Assembly (NCBI GenBank): GCA_016704485.1
Contig: JADJAA010000001.1
Location: 124,001 to 188,000 of the forward strand
Source: Flavobacteriales bacterium
GTDB lineage: Bacteria > Bacteroidota > Bacteroidia > Flavobacteriales_F > PHOS-HE28
Reading direction: 5' to 3'
DNA: 64,000 bases
The notes below the pieces were generated by a model. The model ran no database searches and had not been told where the DNA came from. It saw nothing but the letters and a program-made list of their open reading frames with translations. Positions 15,859 through 24,657 of this stretch are shown piece by piece; within the stretch, counting starts at the first letter, position 1; every line of letters starts with the position of its first letter. The translations under genes were made by a program, and so were the position numbers.

Positions 15859-16298
15859 GCGAAGCTGAGCACTACCGACCAGATCAGAACTGAAGAGAGC
15901 ATGACAGGCAATGTGCGTCGATCATGCCGAAAATACTTGGCCGCTAGAATGGATCCGATCGGAATGGAAAGTATGGCAGGACCTACAACGGCCAATCCTT
16001 GTAACCCGTAACCGCGCTTAATACGAACGATGAACCGGTTGGTCCGCGTAAAGATCTTCTTCTGTGGAATCCCCTTTGCTGTGCGATCCGCAACGCGCCT
16101 TACATGTCGCTTACGGAACCACTCCAGGACCTGAACACCGGAGTAATAGAAGATCAAGGTGCCCACCACTCCACCGCCTCCCGTAAGTATCAACGTTTCC
16201 AAGAAGGTATTACCCATCTGGTAGCTTACAAGACCGCTGAAAAAGAATTTCACCATGCTCGTAAGCACCACGGGTATGGCTTGCCACGGTTCCATCAT
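15840..16298 (-). CDS. Small membrane protein
   Basis: A 152-residue protein with a hydrophobic segment near residues 10-25, a Gly-rich helix (ETLILTGGGGVVGTLIFYYSG) at about 33-53, a basic cytoplasmic loop (WFRKRHVRRVADRT and so on, about 59-95) and two C-terminal helices (about 98-115 and 128-148). It resembles small-multidrug-export or DedA-like membrane proteins in general layout, but I cannot assign a family. It starts directly after the upp stop and overlaps the nucleotidase start, so the three genes are probably one operon. Confidence 0.65.
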   Translation of the reverse strand: MMEPWQAIPVVLTSMVKFFFSGLVSYQMGNTFLETLILTGGGGVVGTLIFYYSGVQVLEWFRKRHVRRVADRTAKGIPQKKIFTRTNRFIVRIKRGYGLQGLAVVGPAILSIPIGSILAAKYFRHDRRTLPVMLSSVLIWSVVLSFAWSFTK

Positions 16299-16949
16299 CT
16301 ACATCTTGCTTCCATATGCCAGATCACCGGCATCACCAAGCCCAGGAACGATGTATGCCTGAGCGGTCATCTCTTCATCAATTGCACCTATCCAGAACCG
16401 GGTTCCGGGGGGCATGTGCTGTTTGACATAAGCCATTCCTTCAGCGCTTGCGATCGCAGCAGCAACATGAAAGGACTTGGGCTTACCTAAACGCAAGAGC
16501 GCTTTGTAGACCAACACCATGGATCGGCCGGAAGCAAGCATAGGGTCGCACAACACAACGACACGATCCTGAAGAGTAGGGCTGCTCAAGTATTCCACTT
16601 CCACCTCGAACGTATCCTCGCCTTTATTATGCTTTCGATAAGCACTTACGAAAGCGCTGTCAGCTCGATCGAAGTAATTGAGCATGCCTTGATGCAACGG
16701 CAGACCTGCTCGCAGTATGGTTGCAAGCACGGGTTGCTCCACCATCAATTTCGTACGCGCAATACCCAAGGGTGTTGTCACTTCCTGCTCTTCGTATTCC
16801 AAGGTCCGGCTCAATTCCAAAGCCATAACCTCACCGATCCTCTCCAGATTCCTGCGGAAACGCATGGGATCCTTCTGCACGTCCACATCACGCAGTTCTG
16901 CTATGAAATGGTTCGCAACACTGCTCTCTTTTTCAAATTCCCTTACCAT
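16299..16949 (-). CDS. upp: Uracil phosphoribosyltransferase
   Basis: Salvages uracil with PRPP to UMP. 216 residues. The PRTase core is visible: TILRAGLPLHQGMLNYF, the PRPP loop VVVLCDPMLASGRSM, and the C-terminal uracil-binding end GLGDAGDLAYGSK. The sequence is the variant Upp type common in Bacteroidota. It lies first in a run with the small membrane protein and YjjG-type nucleotidase; the two nucleotide enzymes fit a pyrimidine salvage and clean-up role. Confidence 0.95.
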   Translation of the reverse strand: MVREFEKESSVANHFIAELRDVDVQKDPMRFRRNLERIGEVMALELSRTLEYEEQEVTTPLGIARTKLMVEQPVLATILRAGLPLHQGMLNYFDRADSAFVSAYRKHNKGEDTFEVEVEYLSSPTLQDRVVVLCDPMLASGRSMVLVYKALLRLGKPKSFHVAAAIASAEGMAYVKQHMPPGTRFWIGAIDEEMTAQAYIVPGLGDAGDLAYGSKM

Positions 16950-16956
16950 GGTAACT

Positions 16957-17868
16957 TCATTTCTTGAACCATTTGAGCGGTGGCGGAAGAGTGTTCCGCT
17001 TCAGGTGTAAATATACCGAGGACTCTGCACCAAACCCCTTATTGAATCGCGCAACGTTCGGATCGTTCGACCCAGCTAGATCCATGACCTGTTCCTTTTC
17101 AGCATATTGCCCTATGGCATGGTCAATTAAAAAGAACATGGCCTTGAGCGCTTGGCCCTCTTCATCAGAAGCTGCTTTGAACCAGATCAGCCTACCCTGC
17201 CATTTTATAAGACATGCAGCAGCATGCAATACCGCATCTTTTCGAATGCCGATCACTGAACATTCACCACGTTTCACTCCCTCTGCAATAAGCTCCTGCA
17301 TACCGCGCATGTGCTGTGGATCCGTATCTCCGAAGCGTGCACCAGTCGTTCGCTCGAAGAGTGCAACGAATTCCGATGGTAGTACATCTCCGACAAAATA
17401 CGAGGCAGCGACTCTTGCTTTTTTCAAGTTCCTTCGATGGTTCACTCCAAAAGCAGCACGTATTTCTTCAGCGGGTCGATCGAGCTTTATTTCCTGATCG
17501 ATGCGCGTTGTGGTGATCACATCCGGTTTTTTGACCTGCTTGATCGCCGTATTCAAATAGATGTCCCAATATTTGAACCTCTGCGGTACGGCATCCAAGA
17601 ACATTTCCTGAAGTCCATCGACGATGGCTGGTGCAAACACACCCAATTGTTGCAGACCATACGGTTGATATAGGTAACGGAGTCCATATTTCTTTCTCCA
17701 TGTGAGTGGCATGATCGCGCCGGAATCCCTATCCACCAAGGCTTCCCAGCCGGGTGAAGCAAGATCCAACACCCAGCTTTGGGCATACCACATCTTATTG
17801 CAAGAACGCAGCAGTTGCATATCCCACCAGTGCTTATCGATCGCAGTATGTGGTAGGTGCTCGATCAT
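16957..17868 (-). CDS. FemAB/GNAT-like acyltransferase
   Basis: A 303-residue protein with tandem GNAT-type features. N-terminal half: YAQSWVLDLASPGWEALVDR, MPLTWRKKYGLRYLYQPYG. C-terminal half: GVNHRRNLKKA, then AACLIKWQGRLIWFKAASDE and MDLAGSNDPNVARFNKGFGA. This resembles FemAB/FemX-like acyltransferases that act on peptidoglycan or polysaccharides. It is coupled to the deacetylase-like gene upstream (ATGA overlap) and near wecB, which suggests a role in modifying a surface glycan. Specific substrate unknown. Confidence 0.65.
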   Translation of the reverse strand: MIEHLPHTAIDKHWWDMQLLRSCNKMWYAQSWVLDLASPGWEALVDRDSGAIMPLTWRKKYGLRYLYQPYGLQQLGVFAPAIVDGLQEMFLDAVPQRFKYWDIYLNTAIKQVKKPDVITTTRIDQEIKLDRPAEEIRAAFGVNHRRNLKKARVAASYFVGDVLPSEFVALFERTTGARFGDTDPQHMRGMQELIAEGVKRGECSVIGIRKDAVLHAAACLIKWQGRLIWFKAASDEEGQALKAMFFLIDHAIGQYAEKEQVMDLAGSNDPNVARFNKGFGAESSVYLHLKRNTLPPPLKWFKK

Positions 17869-19172
17869 GACCTGGCATTATTAATGATCCGTCGAATAGC
17901 ACTTCCCCAACCTCGGTGATCCCCGTGGTCGCTTAAAAAACTTTCATGCCAAAGCCCTATGAACGTCCCTTGCACGTCTCGAACGCGCTTGATCAATTCG
18001 GTGGCTTCGTGCACAGCTGCATCAGGATCGAGCTTCAATTTATTCCGAAGTGTATTATCCATCACGCAGAATGGATGTATCGTGATCGGCAACTCCTTTT
18101 GTTCGTTGAGATCGAACCAAACATAAGGTGTACACGTTCCTACACGGAACCCCAATGTATCGTGCAGTCCCATCGTGTGATCTTCAACGAATCCATTTCG
18201 AACCAACTGCGGAAATGAATCCGGAACGGTGATCCGCAGAAAATGATGACGACTGAGCGTAACAACTTTACCCAAGGCTTCTTGTAACACCTTCTTCTCC
18301 TTCGCAATAAGTTCACTGTTCAGCATATTCCGGTACGAAGGATGAAGCCCGATCTCAGCCCACTCGCTCAGTTCCTTCAGCCGCCCAGCATAGCTTGGAT
18401 CAGAAACCGGTACAGCGTGATCCCATTCACTTCGGGGAGCTGTGAGTACAAAAAAGATGGTACGATCCGATACCTCGGCAAACTCCTTTCGAAGTTCTTG
18501 GTAGACGTCGTATGGATCTTTTTGCTTGCCACGTAGAACATGAAAGCGCTCTATTACGTTCGTCCATCGAGCATTGAGCAGATCACGAACTGCCGAGCCA
18601 ACCGTTCGCCACCATTCACGACCGCGATACATGAAGCCATTGTCAAGATCCACTGTCACCACATGTTCGTATTTCCGATCGGGAACAGGCAGGTTCGGGT
18701 CCTTGGCTTTCCAATGTTTCGCCAATTGCAACGCCCACTCATCAACAACCGGACGATGAACGTACCCGTGCCGAACACTGTGCAGTTCCTTGGAAAGCGG
18801 ACGACCATGTTCATCCAGTCCAATACCGCTGCATTCCTCATAAGCGGTAAGTAGAAAGAATGCCCCCGCGAACAGATCATAAGGAAGATCACCTAGATCC
18901 GATGGAAACAATATCGGCACACCTAAGAAAGCGCTGACCTTAGGATCTACTTTTCCTATCCCTTCGTCCTCCAATAATCCATGAGGATGAATGTGAAATG
19001 CACCTTCCACAGGCGTTTGACCATATACCAATCTTGGACCTTTCAGCGCTGCCAGATCAGCAGTGCTGTTCACGAATTCCAAGGGCCATCCAAGCATTCG
19101 CTCGATCAGCTGTTTTATCACGTAACGCGATCTTGCCGTTGGGTGCTCTATGTGTACATGCACTACTGCCAT
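17865..19172 (-). CDS. Polysaccharide-deacetylase-like protein (DUF7033 type)
   Basis: A 435-residue protein. The N-terminal third (about 1-130, including GVPILFPSDLGDLPYDLFAG and LTAYEECSG) matches the arrangement I associate with DUF7033. The C-terminal part has deacetylase-like NodB-fold features: a metal-site-like VTVDLDNGFMYRG, IGLHPSYRNM, LSRHHFLR and LWHESFLSDHG. No signal peptide, so probably cytoplasmic. It is coupled to the FemAB-like gene and 48 bases from wecB. I infer a role in envelope glycan or lipid-linked sugar modification. Confidence 0.6.
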   Translation of the reverse strand: MAVVHVHIEHPTARSRYVIKQLIERMLGWPLEFVNSTADLAALKGPRLVYGQTPVEGAFHIHPHGLLEDEGIGKVDPKVSAFLGVPILFPSDLGDLPYDLFAGAFFLLTAYEECSGIGLDEHGRPLSKELHSVRHGYVHRPVVDEWALQLAKHWKAKDPNLPVPDRKYEHVVTVDLDNGFMYRGREWWRTVGSAVRDLLNARWTNVIERFHVLRGKQKDPYDVYQELRKEFAEVSDRTIFFVLTAPRSEWDHAVPVSDPSYAGRLKELSEWAEIGLHPSYRNMLNSELIAKEKKVLQEALGKVVTLSRHHFLRITVPDSFPQLVRNGFVEDHTMGLHDTLGFRVGTCTPYVWFDLNEQKELPITIHPFCVMDNTLRNKLKLDPDAAVHEATELIKRVRDVQGTFIGLWHESFLSDHGDHRGWGSAIRRIINNARS

Positions 19173-19220
19173 GCAGAGGAGGATCTCCGGAAAGGTAACG
19201 GGGATGTCCGGAACATGGTA

Positions 19221-20369
19221 TCACCGCAACAATTCCTCACAGATCTTCTCCGCAGCATTACCATCGCCGAATAGCGGAGCCATTGGCTGATCTGCCAACT
19301 CAAGCAGCTGGTGTGATGTCTTCATGATCATATCGGGATCCGCATCCGCCAGAAGCGCACGACCGGTTTCTACGATCTCGACCCATTCCGTCTCAGCGCG
19401 AAGGATCACACACGGTTTACCGAAGAAGTAAGCTTCCTTCTGCACGCCGCCGCTATCGGTCAGTATCAATCTCGCATTCCGCTCCAAGGCCAACATATCC
19501 AAGTAGCCGACCGGTGGCAGAATATGCATACCGGAAGCGTCCATTATTGCTTTACGTAACCGGGGCTCCATGACCTCATCGAACGCCTTTAGCGTTCTGG
19601 GATGCAGGGGCAGCACTACAGGTAGGTTCAATTTTACTTGCAGGTCCAACAATCCTTGGAAGATCGCATTCAAGCGAACGGGATCATCCGTGTTCTTTGC
19701 CCGATGTACCGTGGCCAAAATGTATTCCTTCCCTGGAAGACCCGCTGAATGGATCAACGTGCTTCGATCATTCGCAATGCCACCGAAATAGAGGGCATTG
19801 TCGTACATGACATCGCCACTTAGAACAACCTTCGGATCATCCGGTGTTGCCGATCCACCCCCTGTGACATTCAAGCCTTCTCGCTCCAAATTATTCATGG
19901 CAACAGTGGTCGGGCAGAACAGCCACGTACTCGTGTGATCACAGACCAATCGGTTCAACTCTTCGGGCATGCTACGGTCGTAACTGCGCAGACCCGCTTC
20001 AACATGAGCTACCGGAATATTGAGTTTACCAGCAGCAATTGTTCCTGCCAACGTACTGGTGGTGTCTCCATATACGAGCACAAGATCAGGTGCCGCCGAA
20101 CGGAGTGCTGTATCCAGCCCATCGATCATTCGAGCTGTTTGCGTACTCTGCGTTCCCACACCCACATTCAACTGAACATCCGGCTCCGGTATTCCTAGAT
20201 CATTAAAGAACACACTGGACATGGCCGCATCATAATGCTGTCCAGTGTGAATAAGTGTTTCTTGGATCCTATCCTGGAATTGTTTCCGCACTACTCGGCT
20301 AATTGCCGCGGATTTAATGATCTGGGGCCGGGCTCCTAATATGGTGACCAATCGCAACGGAGATCCCAT
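19221..20369 (-). CDS. wecB: UDP-N-acetylglucosamine 2-epimerase (non-hydrolysing)
   Basis: Interconverts UDP-GlcNAc and UDP-ManNAc. 382 residues from ATG 20369, overlapping the radC stop. Family motifs: ILGARPQIIKSAAISR, HTGQHYDAAMS, VYGDTTSTLAG, HVEAGLRSYDRSMPEELNR, and the C-terminal ILTDSGGVQKEAYFFGKPC. UDP-ManNAc is the likely donor for the WecG/TagA-type transferase at 22820-23644, so this gene probably serves the exopolysaccharide pathway although radC and rpsT lie between. Confidence 0.93.
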   Translation of the reverse strand: MGSPLRLVTILGARPQIIKSAAISRVVRKQFQDRIQETLIHTGQHYDAAMSSVFFNDLGIPEPDVQLNVGVGTQSTQTARMIDGLDTALRSAAPDLVLVYGDTTSTLAGTIAAGKLNIPVAHVEAGLRSYDRSMPEELNRLVCDHTSTWLFCPTTVAMNNLEREGLNVTGGGSATPDDPKVVLSGDVMYDNALYFGGIANDRSTLIHSAGLPGKEYILATVHRAKNTDDPVRLNAIFQGLLDLQVKLNLPVVLPLHPRTLKAFDEVMEPRLRKAIMDASGMHILPPVGYLDMLALERNARLILTDSGGVQKEAYFFGKPCVILRAETEWVEIVETGRALLADADPDMIMKTSHQLLELADQPMAPLFGDGNAAEKICEELLR

Positions 20370-21076
20370 CAATAGAGCAAGCCGTTATCAGCGAAACTGT
20401 AGAAGCCCGTGGACGTGATGATCAAATGATCCTGGACCTGTACATCCAACAACCTGCCTCCCTCCACTACCTTCTTGGTAAGTTTGATATCCTCTTCGCT
20501 AGGGCGTAATTGCCCGCTTGGATGATTATGTGCAATAACGATGCAGACCGCTTTCCGATCCAATGTTGCTTTGAAGATGACCTTCGGATCCGCTACTGTA
20601 CCATGCATCCCACCTTTGCTGATGCATTGGTGGTCCAAGTAACGATTGCCGCGGTCCAGGAAGAGTACCCAGAACTCCTCGTGCTGTAGATCCGCCATGA
20701 AAGGCCGAAGGAATTCGTAGGCCGAAACGCTTGAGATCACGTGAAACCGTTCCGCTTGTGCGCCATCCTTTCGTCTTCGACCCAATTCCAATGCCGCTAC
20801 AATGGAGATCGCTTTGGCTTCTCCAACGCCATTGAATTTTGTGAGGTCATGTACACCCAATCGAGCCAACCGATGGAGGTCATTACCAACACTGGACATG
20901 ATCTTCTTGGCCACCTCCAGTGCACTGTCCTTGGTGTTGCCGCTGCGTATAAGTATCGCAATAAGCTCTGCATCAGAGAGCGAACCTGCACCCAGGGTCA
21001 TAAGCTTCTCGCGAGGGCGATCACTCTTGGCCCAGTCACGTATGCTCAATTTTGCTTCCCGTAGCGAGTCTTCCAT
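20369..21076 (-). CDS. radC: RadC family JAB/MPN domain protein
   Basis: A 235-residue protein: an N-terminal helix-hairpin-helix-like region (RPREKLMTLGAGSLSDAELIAI, LTKFNGVGEAKAISI) followed by a JAMM domain with HNHPSGQLRPSEED (His183, His185, Asp196), the metal-site motif. Despite the name, a DNA-repair role is not established for the family. It overlaps wecB by the stop/start pair. Confidence 0.93.
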   Translation of the reverse strand: MEDSLREAKLSIRDWAKSDRPREKLMTLGAGSLSDAELIAILIRSGNTKDSALEVAKKIMSSVGNDLHRLARLGVHDLTKFNGVGEAKAISIVAALELGRRRKDGAQAERFHVISSVSAYEFLRPFMADLQHEEFWVLFLDRGNRYLDHQCISKGGMHGTVADPKVIFKATLDRKAVCIVIAHNHPSGQLRPSEEDIKLTKKVVEGGRLLDVQVQDHLIITSTGFYSFADNGLLY

Positions 21077-21091
21077 GGGGTGGAAAAAGAA

Positions 21092-21114
21092 CAGGTCCCC
21101 AAATTGAGGACCTG
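21092..21114 (-). terminator. rpsT terminator
   Basis: Stem CAGGTCC / GGACCTG with a 9-base loop, followed on the minus strand by a T-rich run (TTCTTTTT). It lies directly downstream of rpsT. Confidence 0.75.
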
Positions 21115-21137
21115 CGCAAGATAACGTATGAGTTGGT

Positions 21138-21392
21138 CTACTTGAGTGTACTTACGTGACGGGTCACGGAGGAGATCAAATTACCTGCTTTGTTCTTGTG
21201 GATGATATTGCGTTTGGCCAACTTGCCCAACATGCTCGCAATTTCTGGAAGCAATGCCTCAGCTTCTTTCTTACTTTCCGTTGTACGAATGACCTTCAGC
21301 GCATTACGCATGGTCTTGTGCTGGTAACGGTTACGGTCGTTGCGGGTCTCTGTTTGACGGACACGCTTAAGGGCTGACTTATGATTGGCCAT
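21138..21392 (-). CDS. rpsT: 30S ribosomal protein S20
   Basis: An 84-residue basic helical protein of the small subunit that binds 16S rRNA. It begins MANHKSALKRVRQTETRNDR, the S20 signature, and ends with the RHVSTLK tail. It has its own promoter (21427-21456) and terminator (21092-21114), so it is a single-gene unit. Confidence 0.97.
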   Translation of the reverse strand: MANHKSALKRVRQTETRNDRNRYQHKTMRNALKVIRTTESKKEAEALLPEIASMLGKLAKRNIIHKNKAGNLISSVTRHVSTLK

Positions 21393-21426
21393 TGGCTTCT
21401 AGTGTTCCTTCTTTGGAAAGGGAGCG

Positions 21427-21456
21427 CAAATATAGGGTACTTTCTTATTCTGGCAA
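21427..21456 (-). promoter_or_regulatory. rpsT promoter (TTG-N19-TAnnTTTG)
   Basis: Minus strand: TTG at 21456-21454, 19 bases, TATATTTG at 21434-21427. Exact fit to the Bacteroidota consensus, 35 bases upstream of the rpsT ATG. Confidence 0.85.
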
Positions 21457-21472
21457 CTATGCACTAAAAGAA

Positions 21473-21497
21473 AATGGCCCTGACAAGCAGGACCATT
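21473..21497 (-). terminator. Terminator after the sugar transferase gene
   Basis: Arms AATGGTCCTG and CAGGGCCATT (minus strand) around a short loop, followed by TTTTCTTTT. It is placed 20 bases after the sugar transferase stop and marks the end of that transcript. Confidence 0.75.
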
Positions 21498-21517
21498 CAG
21501 AGCGCTAGCGAGGCGGC

Positions 21518-22675
21518 TCAGTAAGCATTAGGGTCCTTTCCGAACATATTGGTCACCGTTTTCACGATGATCTTCAGGTCCAGAAAGAAAGACCAATTCT
21601 CCAAATACCATATATCCAGGTCTACACGACGTTCCATCAGTTCCGGTGTACGCGTTTCGCCGCGCAACCCATTTACTTGCGCCCAACCAGTAATTCCCGG
21701 ACGAACGAAATGACGGACCATGTACTTATCAATGATATCCCGGTATTGATCATTCAGTTTCAAAGGGTGCGGGCGCGGGCCTACAACACTCATTTGCCCG
21801 GTCAGTACATTGAGGAACTGAGGCATTTCGTCCAAATTGCTTTTGCGTAGGAACCGGCCCACCACGGTTACACGTGGATCGTTCTTAACGGCCTGCTTGC
21901 TATCTGCTTCCTTGTTCATTTTCATGCTCCGGAACTTCCAGCACACAAAGCTCTTGTTATCGCGGCCCAACCTGTTCTGCTTAAAAAATACCGGACCACG
22001 ACTGCTCAATTTGATCAATAGAGCAAGGATCGGAAAAAGCCAAGTGAAGATGAATAGAATAACGCTTAAAGAGAAGACGAAGTCGAACACTCTTTTAACG
22101 ACCCGACTAAGTTTCTTATCCAACGGTTCCCTACGCAATTTGCTTACGGGCACTGCACCATGGAACTCCAATTGTGAGGCGTTCACTACAGGGATGAAGC
22201 TCTCTGCACTCGGAATTACCCGGAAGCGGATCGTATTACGCTCACAGAACTCCATTAGATCCGTGATCTCCTGCCTGCGCGTTCCTGGCAAAGCGCAATA
22301 AACGATATCGATCTTGTTCTGCAACGTGTAGGCCTTCGCTGATTCAACATCACCGATCAACCGGGACCCCAACTTTCCTTCTATGGGTTCATCACTGAAA
22401 ACACCACAAAACCGATAACCGCGTACCGTTTGGTCCTGACAATATTGAAATATGTCTTCCGCAGCAGGGCTATTGCCAACGATGACCAGATCCTTTACTG
22501 CCGTAAGCGGCTCCAACGTAAGAACCTTGTTGAGACCATCCTGAACTCTACGACTTGTACGCAACAAGCTGGAAAGTTCACTGGAAACCTCCGCTGCCGA
22601 ATAGATCCGCCTTATGGGACCAGGACCCTTTCCGTTGTTGAATGTCGTTTTTTCCATTTTGCTGTTAGCCAGCAA
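21518..22675 (-). CDS. Undecaprenyl-phosphate sugar phosphotransferase, soluble-N-terminus variant
   Basis: Starts exopolysaccharide repeat-unit synthesis by moving a sugar-1-phosphate to undecaprenyl phosphate. 385 residues. The C-terminal catalytic domain is complete: a membrane helix FVFSLSVILFIFTWLFPIL, then SRGPVFFKQNRLGRDNKSF, WKFRSMKMN, LRKSNLDEMPQFLNVL, SVVGPRPH and RPGITGWAQVNGLRGET. The N-terminal 190 residues form a CoA-binding-like fold (VIVGNSPAAEDIFQYC, GVFSDEP). The usual four N-terminal transmembrane helices of WcaJ/WbaP proteins are absent. A good promoter at 22703-22733 shows the gene really begins here rather than being truncated by mis-annotation. An alternative start is ATG 22657. 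Confidence 0.9.
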   Translation of the reverse strand: MLANSKMEKTTFNNGKGPGPIRRIYSAAEVSSELSSLLRTSRRVQDGLNKVLTLEPLTAVKDLVIVGNSPAAEDIFQYCQDQTVRGYRFCGVFSDEPIEGKLGSRLIGDVESAKAYTLQNKIDIVYCALPGTRRQEITDLMEFCERNTIRFRVIPSAESFIPVVNASQLEFHGAVPVSKLRREPLDKKLSRVVKRVFDFVFSLSVILFIFTWLFPILALLIKLSSRGPVFFKQNRLGRDNKSFVCWKFRSMKMNKEADSKQAVKNDPRVTVVGRFLRKSNLDEMPQFLNVLTGQMSVVGPRPHPLKLNDQYRDIIDKYMVRHFVRPGITGWAQVNGLRGETRTPELMERRVDLDIWYLENWSFFLDLKIIVKTVTNMFGKDPNAY

Positions 22676-22702
22676 CTCAAGAGATCAATCCGCAAGTGAG
22701 GG

Positions 22703-22733
22703 CAAAAGTAGGCCGACTCCCGAGGTTTGTCAA
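22703..22733 (-). promoter_or_regulatory. Promoter of the sugar transferase gene
   Basis: Minus strand: TTG at 22733-22731, 20 bases, TACTTTTG at 22710-22703, about 28 bases upstream of the start codon at 22675. Confidence 0.75.
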
Positions 22734-22819
22734 GTTCGTCGTTGATAACTTATCATTCGTCGAACATTTATTTAATTCTACCGCTCTAATCACATCCCGT
22801 GCCAGATCCATATTCTGAC

Positions 22820-23644
22820 CTAAATAGTAACCGATCCATCAACAATTCCATTCTTTTCACCTCGCCTGTCACGCCCTCTTAGCAGCCTATTGACGAAGGC
22901 TCCAGCGAAAAGTAACAGGAAATGACTGTTCGTGACCAAATAACGTTTCCAAAGTCGACCAGGCTCCAACCACAATCGATAAAGCCACTCCAATGACAGA
23001 TCGCGCATCCATTTCGGCGCCCGTGTATCAACTCCAGCGTATAATAGGAACGCTCCACCAAGTCCTAACATCAGCCCATTCACCCGACCTTTCATGGCGG
23101 ACATCCATCGCTCTTGCTTCGGGCAGCCTAAGGAAACCATAACGATATGTGCTCCAGAGGAATTGATCCGATCCGCCTCGGCAGCAAGATCCATTTTCTC
23201 GATCGGCATGAATGGTGGTGCAAACATCCCGGCGAACCGGATCCCCGGATAGTCCACCGCTGCACGCTTAACTATGGTCTCCTGAACTTCGGTAGTGCCA
23301 CCATACAAGTATACTCCGAGGTCAAGCTCCGCTGCTTTAGCGAGTAACGCAGGCATGATATCGTTCCCAGCTACACGTTCGTTCTTGACTCCCTGTAAGA
23401 TGCTCAATGCTTTCCTTACGGGCATTCCATCAGCAGTAGCGAAATCCGCAGTGTTGACCACCTTGGCAAAATCAGGTCTGCTTGCTTCCGCGGTCATGTG
23501 TGCATTTACACAACACACGTAGCTGCTCTTGTGCGCAGCCCCGAATGCAACGAACCGCTCAATATGCTCCGCGAACGTTCCAACGGAAATATCCGCAGTG
23601 ATCACGCGCCGCTTCGGCAGGGGTTGTGGCTCGATCGGCATCAA
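22820..23644 (-). CDS. WecG/TagA/CpsF family glycosyltransferase
   Basis: A 274-residue GT26-type enzyme. Members move ManNAc or a related uronate to an undecaprenyl-linked GlcNAc. Motifs: CCVNAHMTAEASR, FATADGMPVRKALS, VYLYGGTTEVQETIV, MVSLGCPKQERWMS and LGLGGAFLLYAGVDTRAPKWM, in the family order. The C-terminus is basic and may touch the membrane. Starts within the epimerase stop (4-base overlap). wecB at 19.2-20.4 kb could supply its donor. Confidence 0.92.
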   Translation of the reverse strand: MMPIEPQPLPKRRVITADISVGTFAEHIERFVAFGAAHKSSYVCCVNAHMTAEASRPDFAKVVNTADFATADGMPVRKALSILQGVKNERVAGNDIMPALLAKAAELDLGVYLYGGTTEVQETIVKRAAVDYPGIRFAGMFAPPFMPIEKMDLAAEADRINSSGAHIVMVSLGCPKQERWMSAMKGRVNGLMLGLGGAFLLYAGVDTRAPKWMRDLSLEWLYRLWLEPGRLWKRYLVTNSHFLLLFAGAFVNRLLRGRDRRGEKNGIVDGSVTI

Positions 23645-24651
23645 TTGTCCTGCGCCTTGCGTACATCGATACGCCCGGGTGCCTTAATGTCATGACTAAC
23701 CGTATCGTACCAATTCACGATCTCTTTCACACCTTGTTCCATACTATATGGAGCTTCACCGAACGCGGTGATGGTCTTGTCCATATCCGTTATGTAATCA
23801 CTGGTCATACTCCGAAAACGACCACTGGTAATAGGGAATGGGATCCCGATGAATTTCAGAACGTCCCCTCCCAAAGCGATGGTCTTGATCAACCACGTTG
23901 GGATGTAACGTACAGGTTTACCAAGAAGTTCCATTGAAACAGCTTCTACCCAAACCTTAAGATCAAGTGGTCGATCACCGACATAGTAGACCTGTCCATC
24001 GATCTTATCCTTGGGCGCGGCAAGCATTTGCTGGATCTGCCACGCTACGTTACCCACATAGCCATAACTACGCACCACTTTGCCTCTGCCAGGGTGGAAA
24101 TAAAGCCCCTTGCGCATCACCTTGAACATGACATCGCGGTAACGTAGCGAATAAGGTCCCCAGATGGTGGTTGGCCGGATGATGGTCCATGGACAATGAA
24201 GGCCAGCATTGCGGGTGATCTGCTCGGTTAGCCGTTTGCTTTCACCATAAACCGTGAACGGCTTGTAATCTTGATCATGCTTCGGCTGATAACCCGCTTC
24301 GCAAACGAACTGGGTGCTGGTAACAATGACCCGCTCAATTGCGGCGAACTTCTTCACGACCTCCAGCAAGATCCGCGTACCCTCATGGTTCTGACGATAG
24401 GCGTCCACATCTGTTTTCTCATCCGTATCCGTGCGGGCCGCAAGATGGACCACATGCGTGGGCTTGAATTCCTCGAAGGCTTTTTGCAACTGATCGGGAT
24501 CCATTAAGTCCACCTCCTTCCAGAATGGAGCTTGATCCTTGTTCAAGGGCGGGTTCCAATCAATATTCACCAAGGGTATTCCTAGTGGAATATAGACCTC
24601 CATCAAGTTGGTACCAATGAATCCGGAACCGCCGGTTACCAATAATCGCAT
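23641..24651 (-). CDS. NAD-dependent epimerase/dehydratase (SDR family)
   Basis: A 336-residue extended SDR. N-terminal Rossmann motif TGGSGFIGTNL, VVHLAARTDTDE, the catalytic-type YGESKRLTEQ (Tyr and Lys), and the PTTIWGP substrate region. It most likely epimerises or reduces a nucleotide sugar for the polysaccharide; the exact product cannot be read from sequence. Overlaps the WecG-type gene by 4 bases and follows the GT4 gene after 6 bases. Confidence 0.88.
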   Translation of the reverse strand: MRLLVTGGSGFIGTNLMEVYIPLGIPLVNIDWNPPLNKDQAPFWKEVDLMDPDQLQKAFEEFKPTHVVHLAARTDTDEKTDVDAYRQNHEGTRILLEVVKKFAAIERVIVTSTQFVCEAGYQPKHDQDYKPFTVYGESKRLTEQITRNAGLHCPWTIIRPTTIWGPYSLRYRDVMFKVMRKGLYFHPGRGKVVRSYGYVGNVAWQIQQMLAAPKDKIDGQVYYVGDRPLDLKVWVEAVSMELLGKPVRYIPTWLIKTIALGGDVLKFIGIPFPITSGRFRSMTSDYITDMDKTITAFGEAPYSMEQGVKEIVNWYDTVSHDIKAPGRIDVRKAQDN

Positions 24652-24657
24652 GCTCTT

